Assembly: GCF_002201515.1 (NCBI RefSeq) | Contig: NZ_CP021421.1 | Span: forward strand, 1-64,000 | Direction of reading: 5' to 3' | Length of the DNA stretch: 64,000 bases | Source: Muribaculum intestinale | GTDB lineage: Bacteria > Bacteroidota > Bacteroidia > Bacteroidales > Muribaculaceae | Shown: piece by piece, positions 37,176 through 46,026 of the stretch | Layout of the letters: each line of letters starts with the position of its first letter | Position numbering within the stretch: the stretch's first letter is position 1 | Program-made: the position numbers and the translations under genes | Notes under the pieces: generated by a model | What the model saw: only the letters and a program-made list of their open reading frames with translations | Database searches by the model: none | What the model was told of the DNA's origin: nothing

Positions 37176-38404
37176 CAGGGCTGGCGCATGAGATTTAACT
37201 CAAATTCAGTCAAAAATTCACCTGATTATGTGAAATAAACTTTCAGATATTGCATATATTGCTGAAAATGGATATATTAGAGGTATGCAAATAGAAATTT
37301 TCAGCAAAGTAAAAGACCCGCGTGACTTGGGCAAGGTTAAACATGAGCTCGAGGATGTGCTCCGAATGGCACTCATCGGCGTGTTGTGTGATTGTGAGGA
37401 CTGTGACGACATATCGGATATGGTTACAGACCGAGAGGAAGAATTCAAGGCCGCCGGATTGCTGAAGCTTAGCAACGGCGTCCCGTGTGGTGACACGATA
37501 CTTCGTGTTGTAGAGTCTGTCAATCCCGCTCAGCTCCGGGCAAGTCTTGATTGCTGCCGAGGCCACATAATCGAATCCCTGTGCGGCAATCAGGTCATCA
37601 TTGACGGTAAGAAACTGCGGGGTGAAAATCCCAGGAGTCCCGGATGCCACGGACTGTATATCCTCAATGCGTGGGTATCTGAAACAGAAATCTGCGTTGC
37701 CGAAAAGCCGGTGGATGGCAAGACCAACGAACTTACGGTTCTGCCGTCCGTATTGTCCTCTTTATGGCTTACAGGGGCATTGGTTTCAGTCGACGCAATG
37801 GGGACCCACCGTAATATCGCAGAACAGATCATGCTCCAGGGCGGCGACTATCTGATGGCGCTTAAAGACAATCAGCCGATACTCAAGAGCTTGACGGAAA
37901 GTATCTTTAGTAGGACTACTCCATTATCGGTATACACAACCGAGGAAAAGGGGCACGGAAGAGTTGAGAAGAGAACCTGTTCAATTATGGATACGACACT
38001 TTTGGAACAGGAGGGAATGTACGAGAAGTGGCCCGGTCTTAAACGTATCATAAAGATGGAGCGTGAGCGTACTGAGAACGGTGCCCGCTCGCGTGAAACA
38101 ATCTACTATCTCAGCAGCGTGGAGAAAGATGAGGCTTCTTACTATGCGATGCGTATTCGTGCGCACTGGGGTATCGAGAACAAACTGCACTGGCATCTCG
38201 ACGTGACGTTTCGGGAAGATATGTGCCGCGTACGCGCCAAGAATGGCGCTGTCAATTTTTCAGCGATGCGCAAGTATGCATTGGAAATGCTTAAAAAGCA
38301 GAACGATAAACTCAGCCTTAAACGAAGACGCAAAAAATGTATGTGGAGCACTGAATATCTGTACAAAGTCTTTAAGGATAGTTAAATCTCATGCGCCAGC
38401 CCTG
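37176..38404 (+). mobile_element. ISAs1-family insertion sequence
   Basis: Perfect 24-base terminal inverted repeats (37176-37199 and 38381-38404) starting CAGGGCTGGCGCATGAG. The flanks carry CTGTAAAAC on both sides (37166-37174 and 38405-38413), a 9-base target duplication, possibly 10 with one mismatch; ISAs1 elements give 8-10. It is inserted in the loop of a 12-base palindrome. Confidence 0.92.
37285..38385 (+). CDS. ISAs1 family transposase
   Basis: 366 residues, the normal length for ISAs1 transposases. Conserved features include KDPRDLGKVKHELEDVL at the start, VIIDGKKLRGENP, LMALKDNQP and the C-terminal HWGIENKLHWHLDVTFREDM holding the last acidic residue of the DDE set. Appears intact, so this copy may be active. 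Confidence 0.93.
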   Translation: MQIEIFSKVKDPRDLGKVKHELEDVLRMALIGVLCDCEDCDDISDMVTDREEEFKAAGLLKLSNGVPCGDTILRVVESVNPAQLRASLDCCRGHIIESLCGNQVIIDGKKLRGENPRSPGCHGLYILNAWVSETEICVAEKPVDGKTNELTVLPSVLSSLWLTGALVSVDAMGTHRNIAEQIMLQGGDYLMALKDNQPILKSLTESIFSRTTPLSVYTTEEKGHGRVEKRTCSIMDTTLLEQEGMYEKWPGLKRIIKMERERTENGARSRETIYYLSSVEKDEASYYAMRIRAHWGIENKLHWHLDVTFREDMCRVRAKNGAVNFSAMRKYALEMLKKQNDKLSLKRRRKKCMWSTEYLYKVFKDS

Positions 38405-38415
38405 CTGTAAAACAC

Positions 38416-38427
38416 AACCGATTGCCA
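38416..38427 (-). repeat. Right arm of the split palindrome
   Basis: Perfect reverse complement of 37151-37162; see that entry. Confidence 0.7.
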
Positions 38428-38451
38428 ATGGGAAGGTTGCTACGCAGGTTG

Positions 38452-38763
38452 CTATTTTCTCGGCGCGATGCGATGCTTACGGAGGAAAGCGTCGAGGTCG
38501 GCGCGGTTGACGTAGATTTTGCGGCCTATCTGCGAGAAGGGGATGAGGCGTTGGTCGCGGTAGTTCTGCCACGTCTTGGGGGAGATGCCGAGGAGCTTGC
38601 GGGCTGCTTCGGATTCTATCCATTCGCAGTTGGCGTCATTGGCGTTGCGCCGGGTGATGAGGTCGATGATTTGCTCCAGCATGTCATGGAGGTTGCGCCA
38701 TTCTTCTTCCGGCACTACGAACAGCAGTGTCGAGGGGTTGATATTTTGCAGGGTGCTTTGCAT
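38452..38763 (-). CDS. Helix-turn-helix (excisionase-like) protein
   Basis: 103 residues. A helical N-terminus (PEEEWRNLHDMLEQIIDLI) precedes a MerR/excisionase-like HTH: WIESEAARKLLGISPKTWQN, then YRDQRLIPFSQIGRKIYV and NRADLDAFLRKHRI. These single-HTH proteins accompany integrases and mobilisation genes in Bacteroidota and act as recombination directionality factors or regulators. The region upstream of its start is full of GATTG/CAATC repeats, which are possible binding sites. Confidence 0.8.
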   Translation of the reverse strand: MQSTLQNINPSTLLFVVPEEEWRNLHDMLEQIIDLITRRNANDANCEWIESEAARKLLGISPKTWQNYRDQRLIPFSQIGRKIYVNRADLDAFLRKHRIAPRK

Positions 38764-38799
38764 TAGGGCGTGAGGGTTCTGATTCCATCTACAAAGAAG

Positions 38800-39190
38800 A
38801 TAGAATCCGGTTGATAATTCAGTTGTCTAATCGCTTGACTTCTCACTCAACTGAATACGCAACTGCCTGACCACTCAATCAACTGGTCACACAGGCGATT
38901 GACTGATTGGTTGAAGTGCTGACTAATCAGGTCTTCAACCAATCAACCGGTTAATCGCGCAACTGCACAGTCAGATGATTGGGTGGGTGATTGATTGGGC
39001 AGGTGTATAATCAGTTGGGTGAAGTGTCGATTGAATAGCCGTGGGACCATATAGGCGGCAGCAATCGACGGTCGTAGGGGCGGTAACATTTACCATCCAC
39101 GCATAGGCGTGAGCCTATCGCGCTGAAAATCAATAGTGACTTGGCAGAGACTCAGTCGTGCAACTGATTGGCCAATCAGTCAATCACCGC
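38800..39190. repeat. GATTG/CAATC repeat field upstream of the HTH gene
   Basis: The 876-base gap between the HTH gene and the primase-helicase holds no credible gene. Its first half has many copies of GATTG/CAATC and CAACTG on both strands. It includes a perfect 12-base inverted repeat (38905-38916 with 38933-38944) and an 18-base perfect palindrome (39163-39180). Spacing is irregular, so it is not a CRISPR. It could be an iteron-like replication, partition or recombination region, or clustered operators for the HTH protein. The second half (39191-39639) holds an AT-rich stretch with ATATAGCTATAT but nothing I can name. Confidence 0.5.
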
Positions 39191-39639
39191 CATGTGTCAT
39201 AGTATTATTAAGAGACATCTCGTATCATCGACCCGATTTTGGAGCCTCCCGTCGGAGGCGTTTCGTGTCGTTGACGTTGCAAAGTAAGGGATAAATTTTC
39301 ATTCCCACCAAACATTTTTGGCCAGATATAGTATAAGGTTGTACACGTATATAGCTATATACAATAGATATAGCTCCAACCGACGGAGAATCGCCCCAAC
39401 TTTGCATCGAACAACGGAAGCTACGTCCTCAGCATCCGCACAGCCTCTTAACAGGGACCACGACAGAGGCAATCCATTCAGTTTTTCTTATTGGAGAGTG
39501 TGCCCATTGGAGCACAGCAAGGTGTCCAAACAGTTACCGTTTGGATTTTGGGTAACTCTGTCGTTCCCACAAAATAACCTTGCCGTGCCGGGGCTTGGGC
39601 GCGCTCCGAAGTCGCAATCCCCATGTTTTTCTTATACTT

Positions 39640-42324
39640 TCACAGCCTCAAAGCATCCATTAAGGCATTCGCCAAATCAGATGAGACCATGCGGATAACG
39701 TTGGTGTCGGCAAGGGAACGACCGACCAGGTTGACGCTGCCGTACCAGCCGATACGTTGGTCGATGATGGCGCATTGCATCCTGCATTCCGGCCTGTTAA
39801 TGATGTTGAAGCCCATCGCCTGAAGTTCGGCTTCTCGATGACCTGTTTCAGAGATGACGATGGTGATACTGACACCGCGTAGTGAGGTGGCGGCCAGTAG
39901 GTCGATGACACGAGGTGTCCGGATCCAGCGCAGACGTGTTGTCGATATTACTATACTCCGTTTGGCTGATGCGAAGTCTGTATGGAATGGCTGCTCAAAG
40001 TTCACTGCGTCGAAGATGGCCTCGGTAGCAGTTTCGGCAAACAGCCCTTCATTAGCGACAGCGATGGAATAACCTACCGCTTTGTAACCATGAAGACGCT
40101 TGCGGTACATCGAGTCACAGACCGGAACGCGCAGGTCGATATAGTCGTATATACGAGTTTCGTTTTTACCGGGATAATTGCGGTGTAATCGTCCAGTATA
40201 CTGCGCAATCAGGCCTTTCCATGACACGGGGAGTGCAAGCATCAGAGTGTCGAGCCGCGGAAGGTCGAAGCCTTCTCCGACGTATTTACCAGTGGCGACA
40301 ACAATCAATGGCTCATTTGCCGGAATATCGTTCAGTCGGGACATTACCTCTCGCTTGGCTTTTGCGGAGTCATTGCCGACGAGTCGTATTACATTCGGGC
40401 AAATTTTGCTGCATTGTTCAGTAAGAATGTCAACGTGAGCCGTGCGTGCAGTAAGAATTATCGGAGTGCGCCCTTCAGCGAGATTGGCTGCGACATCATC
40501 CAGTATGAGCTTATTTCGCGATTCGTTTTCGATTAACTCATCAAGGATCTGAGCGTAGTTGCTGCCATCGGCATTGAGATTGCGGTAAGAAGTGAAACGT
40601 GGGATAAGGAGTCGCTGGAATGATTGTTGAACCTGCTGAGCCTTTGAATCGGCCGTATAGCGTATTTCGCCGCATTGCATGAAAATAATTGGCTGATGAC
40701 CATCCTTGCGTATAGGCGTAGCGGTAAGACCATAGACATAATGGGCGTTCACCTCACGGAGAACGCGCTCAAAGTTGAACGCCGGCGTATGATGGCATTC
40801 ATCGACTATCACCATACCATACTCGCGCACAAACGGTTTTACCTCATTGTCGTTGATGCACGATTGCAGTAGAGCAATGTCAATTTTGCCATTGAGTGTG
40901 TTCTCAGTAGATGACAATGCTCCGAATTGTTGGAATTTCTTACGCCGGCCACGACCTTTATGTTGTTCCTCTGGTCGAAAATCTGTTATCAGGTATTCCG
41001 ATAGACGTTTTCGCCATTGTTCGAGCAGAGCTTTAGTGTGTACCAGTATCAGGGTGTTGACTTTCTTCCGTGCTATCATAGCAGCGGCGGTAACGGTTTT
41101 GCCAAAGGCTGTTGTGGCATACAGAGTTCCACAACGATGCCGAGCAAGTTCCTCAATAGCTTGTTCTTGCTCAGAATACAACTGACCGTTGAATTCGACT
41201 GCAATAGGCAATCCCGGATTTGCCTTATCCTGAATCTCAACATCCACATTATTTTCTCTGAGGAAATCTATGGCAGACTCTTCACAACCTCTTGGCACAA
41301 TGAGATAATCGTCAGTTATCTCCGAGCATGATATTATGCGTGGAAGATTATAGACATGCAGTCGCATTCCGAGTTTCGCATAAAATTCCGGATTTTTGAA
41401 CGCCGCCAGACGCTTGAGATAATTGATGGCTTTGGCTGATAATTCTTTAGTAGGGATATAAATTCCTGATGAGCGCACTATGGCGATACGTTTAGGAAAA
41501 TCAGCCTTATACATAGGTCTGGGCAACGGTCGTTCCCATGGAGCGGATTCGCTGGATTTTGACAATTCGCCAAGCGGCTCCCTGTCATGTCTCGGCACTA
41601 ACATCTCAATCTCTGCGGCTGTCATCTTCTTCATTCTTTGCAGATATGCCCATTGGTCAGAGAATGGTATGAAGTCATCATCAACAAACACGCTATTGCC
41701 GTCTTTACGTGCCCTCCCTTGTAGCGGCAAAGCCACGAGGTTGCCGAATCCACCCGTAGGCATAAAGTCTTGGTTAGGAAAGAATCGGTCGTATGATTTG
41801 AAAGACATTCTTCCCTCCCGTTCCATCGCCTCTGTTAGAATTGCATTGCCCAATCGCCGTGCCGTTTGAGCTTTTATATGTTCGTCAAACAGAATCCAAA
41901 CATGAGCACCATTGCCGGAGCGAGATCGCTCGATATAAGCCGGAACACCCCAGTCACGGCAAACATTGACGTATGCCAACACATCCTTCTGATAGCCATG
42001 TTCACAGCTTTTGTCATCAAAGTCACAGCAAAGAAACCGGCAACTGTTATCTGGCAAAATAGCATAAACGCCGACTACATCACGTCCATTTGAGTCTTTC
42101 CCTTCAAGATGCCGATAAATGTCATTGTAGCCCAACGTCTGAAATTCGCGGTTGGGACATTCCGCACATTTATACTTTTTCTTGTCGCAATACTCCCGAT
42201 TCCATTCCCGATCGCATACCGGCTGGTAACCGCTTTTACCTAACGAGGAGCTAAACCATCTACGGGCAAACACATCCTCACGTCCTTGAAACAAACTGCG
42301 AAAGAGTGCCACCTTCTTCTCCAA
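39640..42324 (-). CDS. Primase-helicase of TOTE-conflict type, frameshifted N-terminus
   Basis: 894 residues. A zinc knuckle (C37, C46, C53, C56) leads into an archaeo-eukaryotic primase domain with CDFDD (D101, D103) and RSGNGAHVWI. An SF2 helicase follows: ATTAFGKTVT near 408, VDECHH, GLTATPIRKDG and QYTGRLHRNY. The last 110 residues look like a PLD fold, but the HxK motif is degenerate (CAIIDQRIGWYGSVN), so nuclease activity is doubtful. The protein begins at TTG 42324 here. Relatives carry an N-terminal coiled coil (LRxENxxLR) that is found upstream in another frame (42339-42449), so the gene is frameshifted or restarts. Such proteins are predicted to act in conflict with phages or plasmids. 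Confidence 0.8.
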   Translation of the reverse strand: MEKKVALFRSLFQGREDVFARRWFSSSLGKSGYQPVCDREWNREYCDKKKYKCAECPNREFQTLGYNDIYRHLEGKDSNGRDVVGVYAILPDNSCRFLCCDFDDKSCEHGYQKDVLAYVNVCRDWGVPAYIERSRSGNGAHVWILFDEHIKAQTARRLGNAILTEAMEREGRMSFKSYDRFFPNQDFMPTGGFGNLVALPLQGRARKDGNSVFVDDDFIPFSDQWAYLQRMKKMTAAEIEMLVPRHDREPLGELSKSSESAPWERPLPRPMYKADFPKRIAIVRSSGIYIPTKELSAKAINYLKRLAAFKNPEFYAKLGMRLHVYNLPRIISCSEITDDYLIVPRGCEESAIDFLRENNVDVEIQDKANPGLPIAVEFNGQLYSEQEQAIEELARHRCGTLYATTAFGKTVTAAAMIARKKVNTLILVHTKALLEQWRKRLSEYLITDFRPEEQHKGRGRRKKFQQFGALSSTENTLNGKIDIALLQSCINDNEVKPFVREYGMVIVDECHHTPAFNFERVLREVNAHYVYGLTATPIRKDGHQPIIFMQCGEIRYTADSKAQQVQQSFQRLLIPRFTSYRNLNADGSNYAQILDELIENESRNKLILDDVAANLAEGRTPIILTARTAHVDILTEQCSKICPNVIRLVGNDSAKAKREVMSRLNDIPANEPLIVVATGKYVGEGFDLPRLDTLMLALPVSWKGLIAQYTGRLHRNYPGKNETRIYDYIDLRVPVCDSMYRKRLHGYKAVGYSIAVANEGLFAETATEAIFDAVNFEQPFHTDFASAKRSIVISTTRLRWIRTPRVIDLLAATSLRGVSITIVISETGHREAELQAMGFNIINRPECRMQCAIIDQRIGWYGSVNLVGRSLADTNVIRMVSSDLANALMDALRL

Positions 42325-42338
42325 GGATAGCGTTGATA

Positions 42339-42449
42339 CTACTGACGAGGTTGCTCTTCTACAACGATTCCATGCTTCGCCAGCAATGACCTAAGTCGGG
42401 CATTCTCAACCCGCAACTTTTCCAGTTCGTTATACTCAGATTCATTCAT
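42339..42449 (-). pseudogene. Out-of-frame N-terminal coiled coil of the primase-helicase
   Basis: A 36-codon frame starting MNESEYNELEKLRVENARLR and ending EEQPRQ-stop. The sequence is that expected for the N-terminus of the downstream primase-helicase. In the main frame the reading continues openly across the junction (SSVVSTLSLEKK), so a one- or two-base shift would fuse the two. Either a recent frameshift mutation or a short leader peptide with reinitiation at TTG. Confidence 0.65.
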
Positions 42450-42575
42450 AAGAAAATCCTTTGAATGCAAGGGCTATATTTGCCTGAAATTGTCCTAATC
42501 GCACATAATCTACACAGAATCAGAGGGCTATAGTTTATCAATTAACCATCGTTAACGAAATAATCGACACTCAAC

Positions 42576-43460
42576 TCAAATGTTTAAGCGATTGCTTAAC
42601 GCCTCCATCAGTATATGATATTCTTTCTTATAGCGTTCAATACGTGCATAATCTTTCTCAGTCGGCTTCAGAATACGTTTGATATCCATATTGCTCTCTA
42701 AATCATGCAGTTTCACTTTCAAAGCAAGAAAATTCCTTGAGATACGGTTGATGTATTCCTCTCTTGAAGATGCGGTATGATGGTTGAGAAGGGTCAAAGC
42801 CTTTTTTATTTCATCGCGCTCCTCAGTGGTCATGACGTGTGTTACTGAGCAGGGATACACAGCTATATCTTCCATCCAATCCTCCCACCAATCTTCCTCA
42901 TACCAATGCTCTTTAGGATTGTCAACCACCCTCGATATTTCCTGATCGAGCAAATTCATCACATCCTCTACCATCACATTGCAATCCTCTGGTGCGTCAT
43001 GCAGAAAGCCCACCACTTTTTCTTTCCAATCGAATCCTGCATCGGCAACTTTTAAAAGGTGAGATTCAAAATAATTATTACCCCCTTTATCAACCTGTCC
43101 TTTGTGTAGCTTTTGAGCCACCAATCCGGCGGCATATATGATTTTTGTCATATAGCCCATGTCATTTTCCAGGCTGTCAAGACGTTCTTTAGCTTCCGTT
43201 GGATCAAATGTAGCGATAAAATCATAATATTGACGCATAAGCATCTCGGTATCCGACATCGGGTCCATGAAATCAAAAAGAGTATCCATATACTCGTCCA
43301 TATAGTTCAGATCTCTTTCCTGAAGAGTAATAAATCCGGCAAGCATAGTTTTGACTTGTCGAAAACGGGCATTATTCATCTCCACTATAGGACGAAACGC
43401 CTCTATCAATTCTTGTGAGAGTAATGGATCTTCCATAAGTGTATTTTTGTCAATTATCAT
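42576..43460 (-). CDS. HD-domain hydrolase (SpoT/SAH-like)
   Basis: 294 residues. The helical N-terminus (about 100 residues) is unassigned. The middle is an HD phosphohydrolase: HKGQVDKGGNNYFESHLLKV and VGFLHDAPEDCN, with the HD pair and the outer His as in ppGpp hydrolases. Later HHTASSREEYINRISRN and KVKLHDLESNMD supply the other metal and substrate residues. A small alarmone hydrolase or related nucleotide hydrolase is likely; the true substrate is unknown. It starts 2 bases after the AlbA/Schlafen ATPase gene, so both form an operon. Confidence 0.78.
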   Translation of the reverse strand: MIIDKNTLMEDPLLSQELIEAFRPIVEMNNARFRQVKTMLAGFITLQERDLNYMDEYMDTLFDFMDPMSDTEMLMRQYYDFIATFDPTEAKERLDSLENDMGYMTKIIYAAGLVAQKLHKGQVDKGGNNYFESHLLKVADAGFDWKEKVVGFLHDAPEDCNVMVEDVMNLLDQEISRVVDNPKEHWYEEDWWEDWMEDIAVYPCSVTHVMTTEERDEIKKALTLLNHHTASSREEYINRISRNFLALKVKLHDLESNMDIKRILKPTEKDYARIERYKKEYHILMEALSNRLNI

Positions 43461-43462
43461 AT

Positions 43463-44980
43463 TTATTCAATGACTTCCCATGTGCCGGACTTTAAATCTC
43501 CAACACGTTTGATACGGTTTTCCGATTTCAACACATCAATGATTCTAAATATTGTTCTTCGTGTAACATTTAATTCCTTAGCGATTTGAGTCACACTAAC
43601 CCGCTTATTTTTTCTCATCAATTCAATAACCACCTCTTTACGGATATCAGTATCATTGATGACATTATTGGTGACATCATTGGTGACATCATTAGTGACA
43701 TCATTAGTGACATTGGTACCACTTTCTGCTGTATTTACTATGACAGTAGGCTTTTTTTCTATGACATCGGTGCCATTTTCTATGACATCGGCGTTTTGGA
43801 CAACCACTTTGAATGTGGTATAATCACCGAGAAGGAACTCGGCAGGATTACTTTTGTTCTCTTCAAGAAGTGCCGAAACGGTATTTACACCGCTGCCGAA
43901 ACGGTTGACATAACCGAGATTCATCATTATCTCAGCTATGTTGGGGTTGCGATAGTCGGTTTCATTGGGGAAGTTCTCCAAGTTAACTTTGCCATATAAG
44001 TTGCCCGGATTGTCAATCTCTATGCGGTCGCTATACTCGTAGAATTTTATCGGGGAATTGTTGCCGTTATAGGCGCGGTGCATCACGGCATTCATGGCGA
44101 GCTCACGAATTGCTTCCCACGGATAATTGATACGTGGTTCCTCGCGTAGCACACTGACAAACTCTGGTCGCTTGTTCTCGATTGAATACTTGATGAAATA
44201 TTCCAGTTCCTTCAACATCGAAATAAGATTGCCCTTGAAGCGGTTTTCTTTCAGGACCTTTGTTGCACGGTTAGTCCCGGCAAACTTAACATACTGAATG
44301 TATGCGCCGGGAATGAAATATTGAGGATCGTGGCCGAGCAGAAGTATCCCGGCGTAGGTCGGGCAATTAAACCGTGTGTCGAAAAGTCGCAACGATGCCA
44401 TCTGCTGAATAGGCGTGCGTTTATCCTTGGCCAATGTTGCCGGAGAGACAGCTTTAGGCAGATATTCATTCTTGAACAGTTCGACATCAATGTTGTCAAT
44501 TGTAGCCTCGCGGCATGGGCTACCATCGAAAGAAGAACTATGTATCTGTCCTTTTTCGGTCAGGATGCGTTCCTCCTCCGTGTTCGCTTCCGCTTTCCTC
44601 GCTCCTATCCTAATCCAGATCACGCCTTTATATCTGACCGGGGTGTCTTCGCTTGGCTGAACTTCAATAACCGCAACTTCGCCATCAGGAAACGTCTCTT
44701 TGTAGACCATCATCGCCGGTGGAGGGAGAAGCGTTCCGGAATTACGAAGTCCTGCGTATGAACGCAGCTGCTCATCAGTGAAAGTCTGCCCGTCGAGATT
44801 CCCATTATCATCAGCACCGATAAGAAAATAGCCCGGCTTCTTCGTGTTGCGGATGTCATTGGCAAATGAGCAGATAGCCTCCGACATTTTCTTGGTGTTG
44901 TCGGTGGATAACGTACGTTCCACGCGCTCATTCTCAATATCGCTTAAAAGCGACCGTATTTCATCTTTTGTCAGAGGCAT
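43463..44980 (-). CDS. AlbA_2/Schlafen-type ATP-binding regulator
   Basis: 505 residues. An N-terminal AlbA_2 (Schlafen) domain holds ANDIRNTKKPGYFLIGADDN and an IWIRIGARKAEAN-like segment. An ATPase-like middle (REEPRINYPWEAIRELAMNAVMHR, FYEYSDRIEIDNPG, MMNLGYVNRFGSG) resembles the GHKL-type C-terminal domain of the family. The end is a winged helix (RVSVTQIAKELNVTRRTIFRI). Between them lies a linker of NDVT repeats (43658-43711). Such proteins occur as regulators and in defence islands. Promoter boxes at 45001-45032 precede it. Confidence 0.82.
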   Translation of the reverse strand: MPLTKDEIRSLLSDIENERVERTLSTDNTKKMSEAICSFANDIRNTKKPGYFLIGADDNGNLDGQTFTDEQLRSYAGLRNSGTLLPPPAMMVYKETFPDGEVAVIEVQPSEDTPVRYKGVIWIRIGARKAEANTEEERILTEKGQIHSSSFDGSPCREATIDNIDVELFKNEYLPKAVSPATLAKDKRTPIQQMASLRLFDTRFNCPTYAGILLLGHDPQYFIPGAYIQYVKFAGTNRATKVLKENRFKGNLISMLKELEYFIKYSIENKRPEFVSVLREEPRINYPWEAIRELAMNAVMHRAYNGNNSPIKFYEYSDRIEIDNPGNLYGKVNLENFPNETDYRNPNIAEIMMNLGYVNRFGSGVNTVSALLEENKSNPAEFLLGDYTTFKVVVQNADVIENGTDVIEKKPTVIVNTAESGTNVTNDVTNDVTNDVTNNVINDTDIRKEVVIELMRKNKRVSVTQIAKELNVTRRTIFRIIDVLKSENRIKRVGDLKSGTWEVIE

Positions 44981-45000
44981 ATCTAAGTATATTTATGTTG

Positions 45001-45032
45001 CAAAGTTAGTGATAATTCGCGGATTGCACAAC
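45001..45032 (-). promoter_or_regulatory. Promoter of the AlbA/HD operon
   Basis: TAACTTTG (45008-45001 on minus) with GTTG (45032-45029) 20 bases upstream. The start codon lies 21 bases below the -7 box. Confidence 0.6.
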
Positions 45033-45145
45033 CTGTTAAAGCCAGTGGGACAATCACGTTTTATTTGTCGGTTGGTCAAATTTCCTTCGAAATCGCGCAC
45101 CGAGCCAAGGCTCGACATGCGCTATTTGCCAACTCGCGAATAAAA

Positions 45146-45880
45146 TTATTTGTTTATTGCTGAAATCACAGCCATGATTTGTTCCGGGGTCATACCCTTT
45201 AGTAATTGGATGGCCTGCTCCTCTTTCGTCATTGCAACATCTGCTTCTTCTTGCTGTGTATGCTTGGGCGCTGCCTTCTTTTTGAACAGAGTTCGCAGGG
45301 TGTTGTCGGTTTTGGAGGTGTCAAAGCTTCCCATATATCGTTCGGTAGTGGCGAGGTTACTATGCCCGAGGATATTCTTTATGGCAGAACTTTCGGCGCC
45401 TGCCTCCTGTGCAATGTGGGCAAAAGCATGACGGCTGATGTGCATAGTAAGATTCGTTGTGATTTCTGCCTTCTCCGCAATCTTTTTCAGATACTTATTT
45501 ATGAGGGCGTTCTTGGCTGAAATCTGTTGGTAAAGCTGGTGACGTAACTCTGGCTTCATTCTGTCCTTATCAGCTTGAGTGACAAATTTTGCAAACGGGG
45601 CATCATTGTCAAGCAAGGGGAAGATATAATCATCCGGATTGATATCATCATTATGATAATACCGAAGTATATCCAAGGCCTGATCAACAAGCAAAAGGTC
45701 TCGGTCTTTGTGGTTCTTGCCCATTTGGTAGTGCAACCTACCATTCTCAGTGACGTTACGCCAACGGAGCTGAATCAGGTCGGCGGCACGGATCCCGGCG
45801 CAATAGTAGCTGAACAGGAAATAATTCTTGCAGTGCCATATCAACGACCCATCTTCCAATTCGAGTGAGATATTTACCAA
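45146..45880 (-). pseudogene. Tyrosine recombinase, N-terminally truncated
   Basis: 244 codons covering the catalytic domain: CAGIRAADLIQLRW with the first Arg, HISRHAFAHIAQEAG with H-x-x-R, ILGHSNLATTERYMGS with the His and the Tyr nucleophile. The C-terminal tail (TKEEQAIQLLKGMTPEQIMAV) is normal for Bacteroidota phage-type integrases. The usual 150-200 residue SAM-like core-binding domain is missing: upstream of 45880 the frame enters unrelated sequence. It probably was the integrase of the island that now lies to its left, and cannot work alone. Confidence 0.85.
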
Positions 45881-46026
45881 ATCAAAGACTCAGAAATCTG
45901 TGTCGAAACCCGATATTGCCATGAATGGGCATCATTTTCCGAAAAAGTAGTTTTAATAATTGAATCAAACTACGGATATTCAAAAGGAAAGATTATCTTT
46001 GACTAATTTTAGTCCCGAAAATCACT

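Noticed and set aside
38800..39190. Possible CRISPR array
   Set aside because: The GATTG/CAATC words are short, on both strands and irregularly spaced; there is no constant repeat-spacer unit and no cas gene.
39318..39698. A 126-codon plus-strand open frame upstream of and into the primase-helicase 3' end
   Set aside because: No domain, partly antisense to a real gene, and composition unlike coding sequence.
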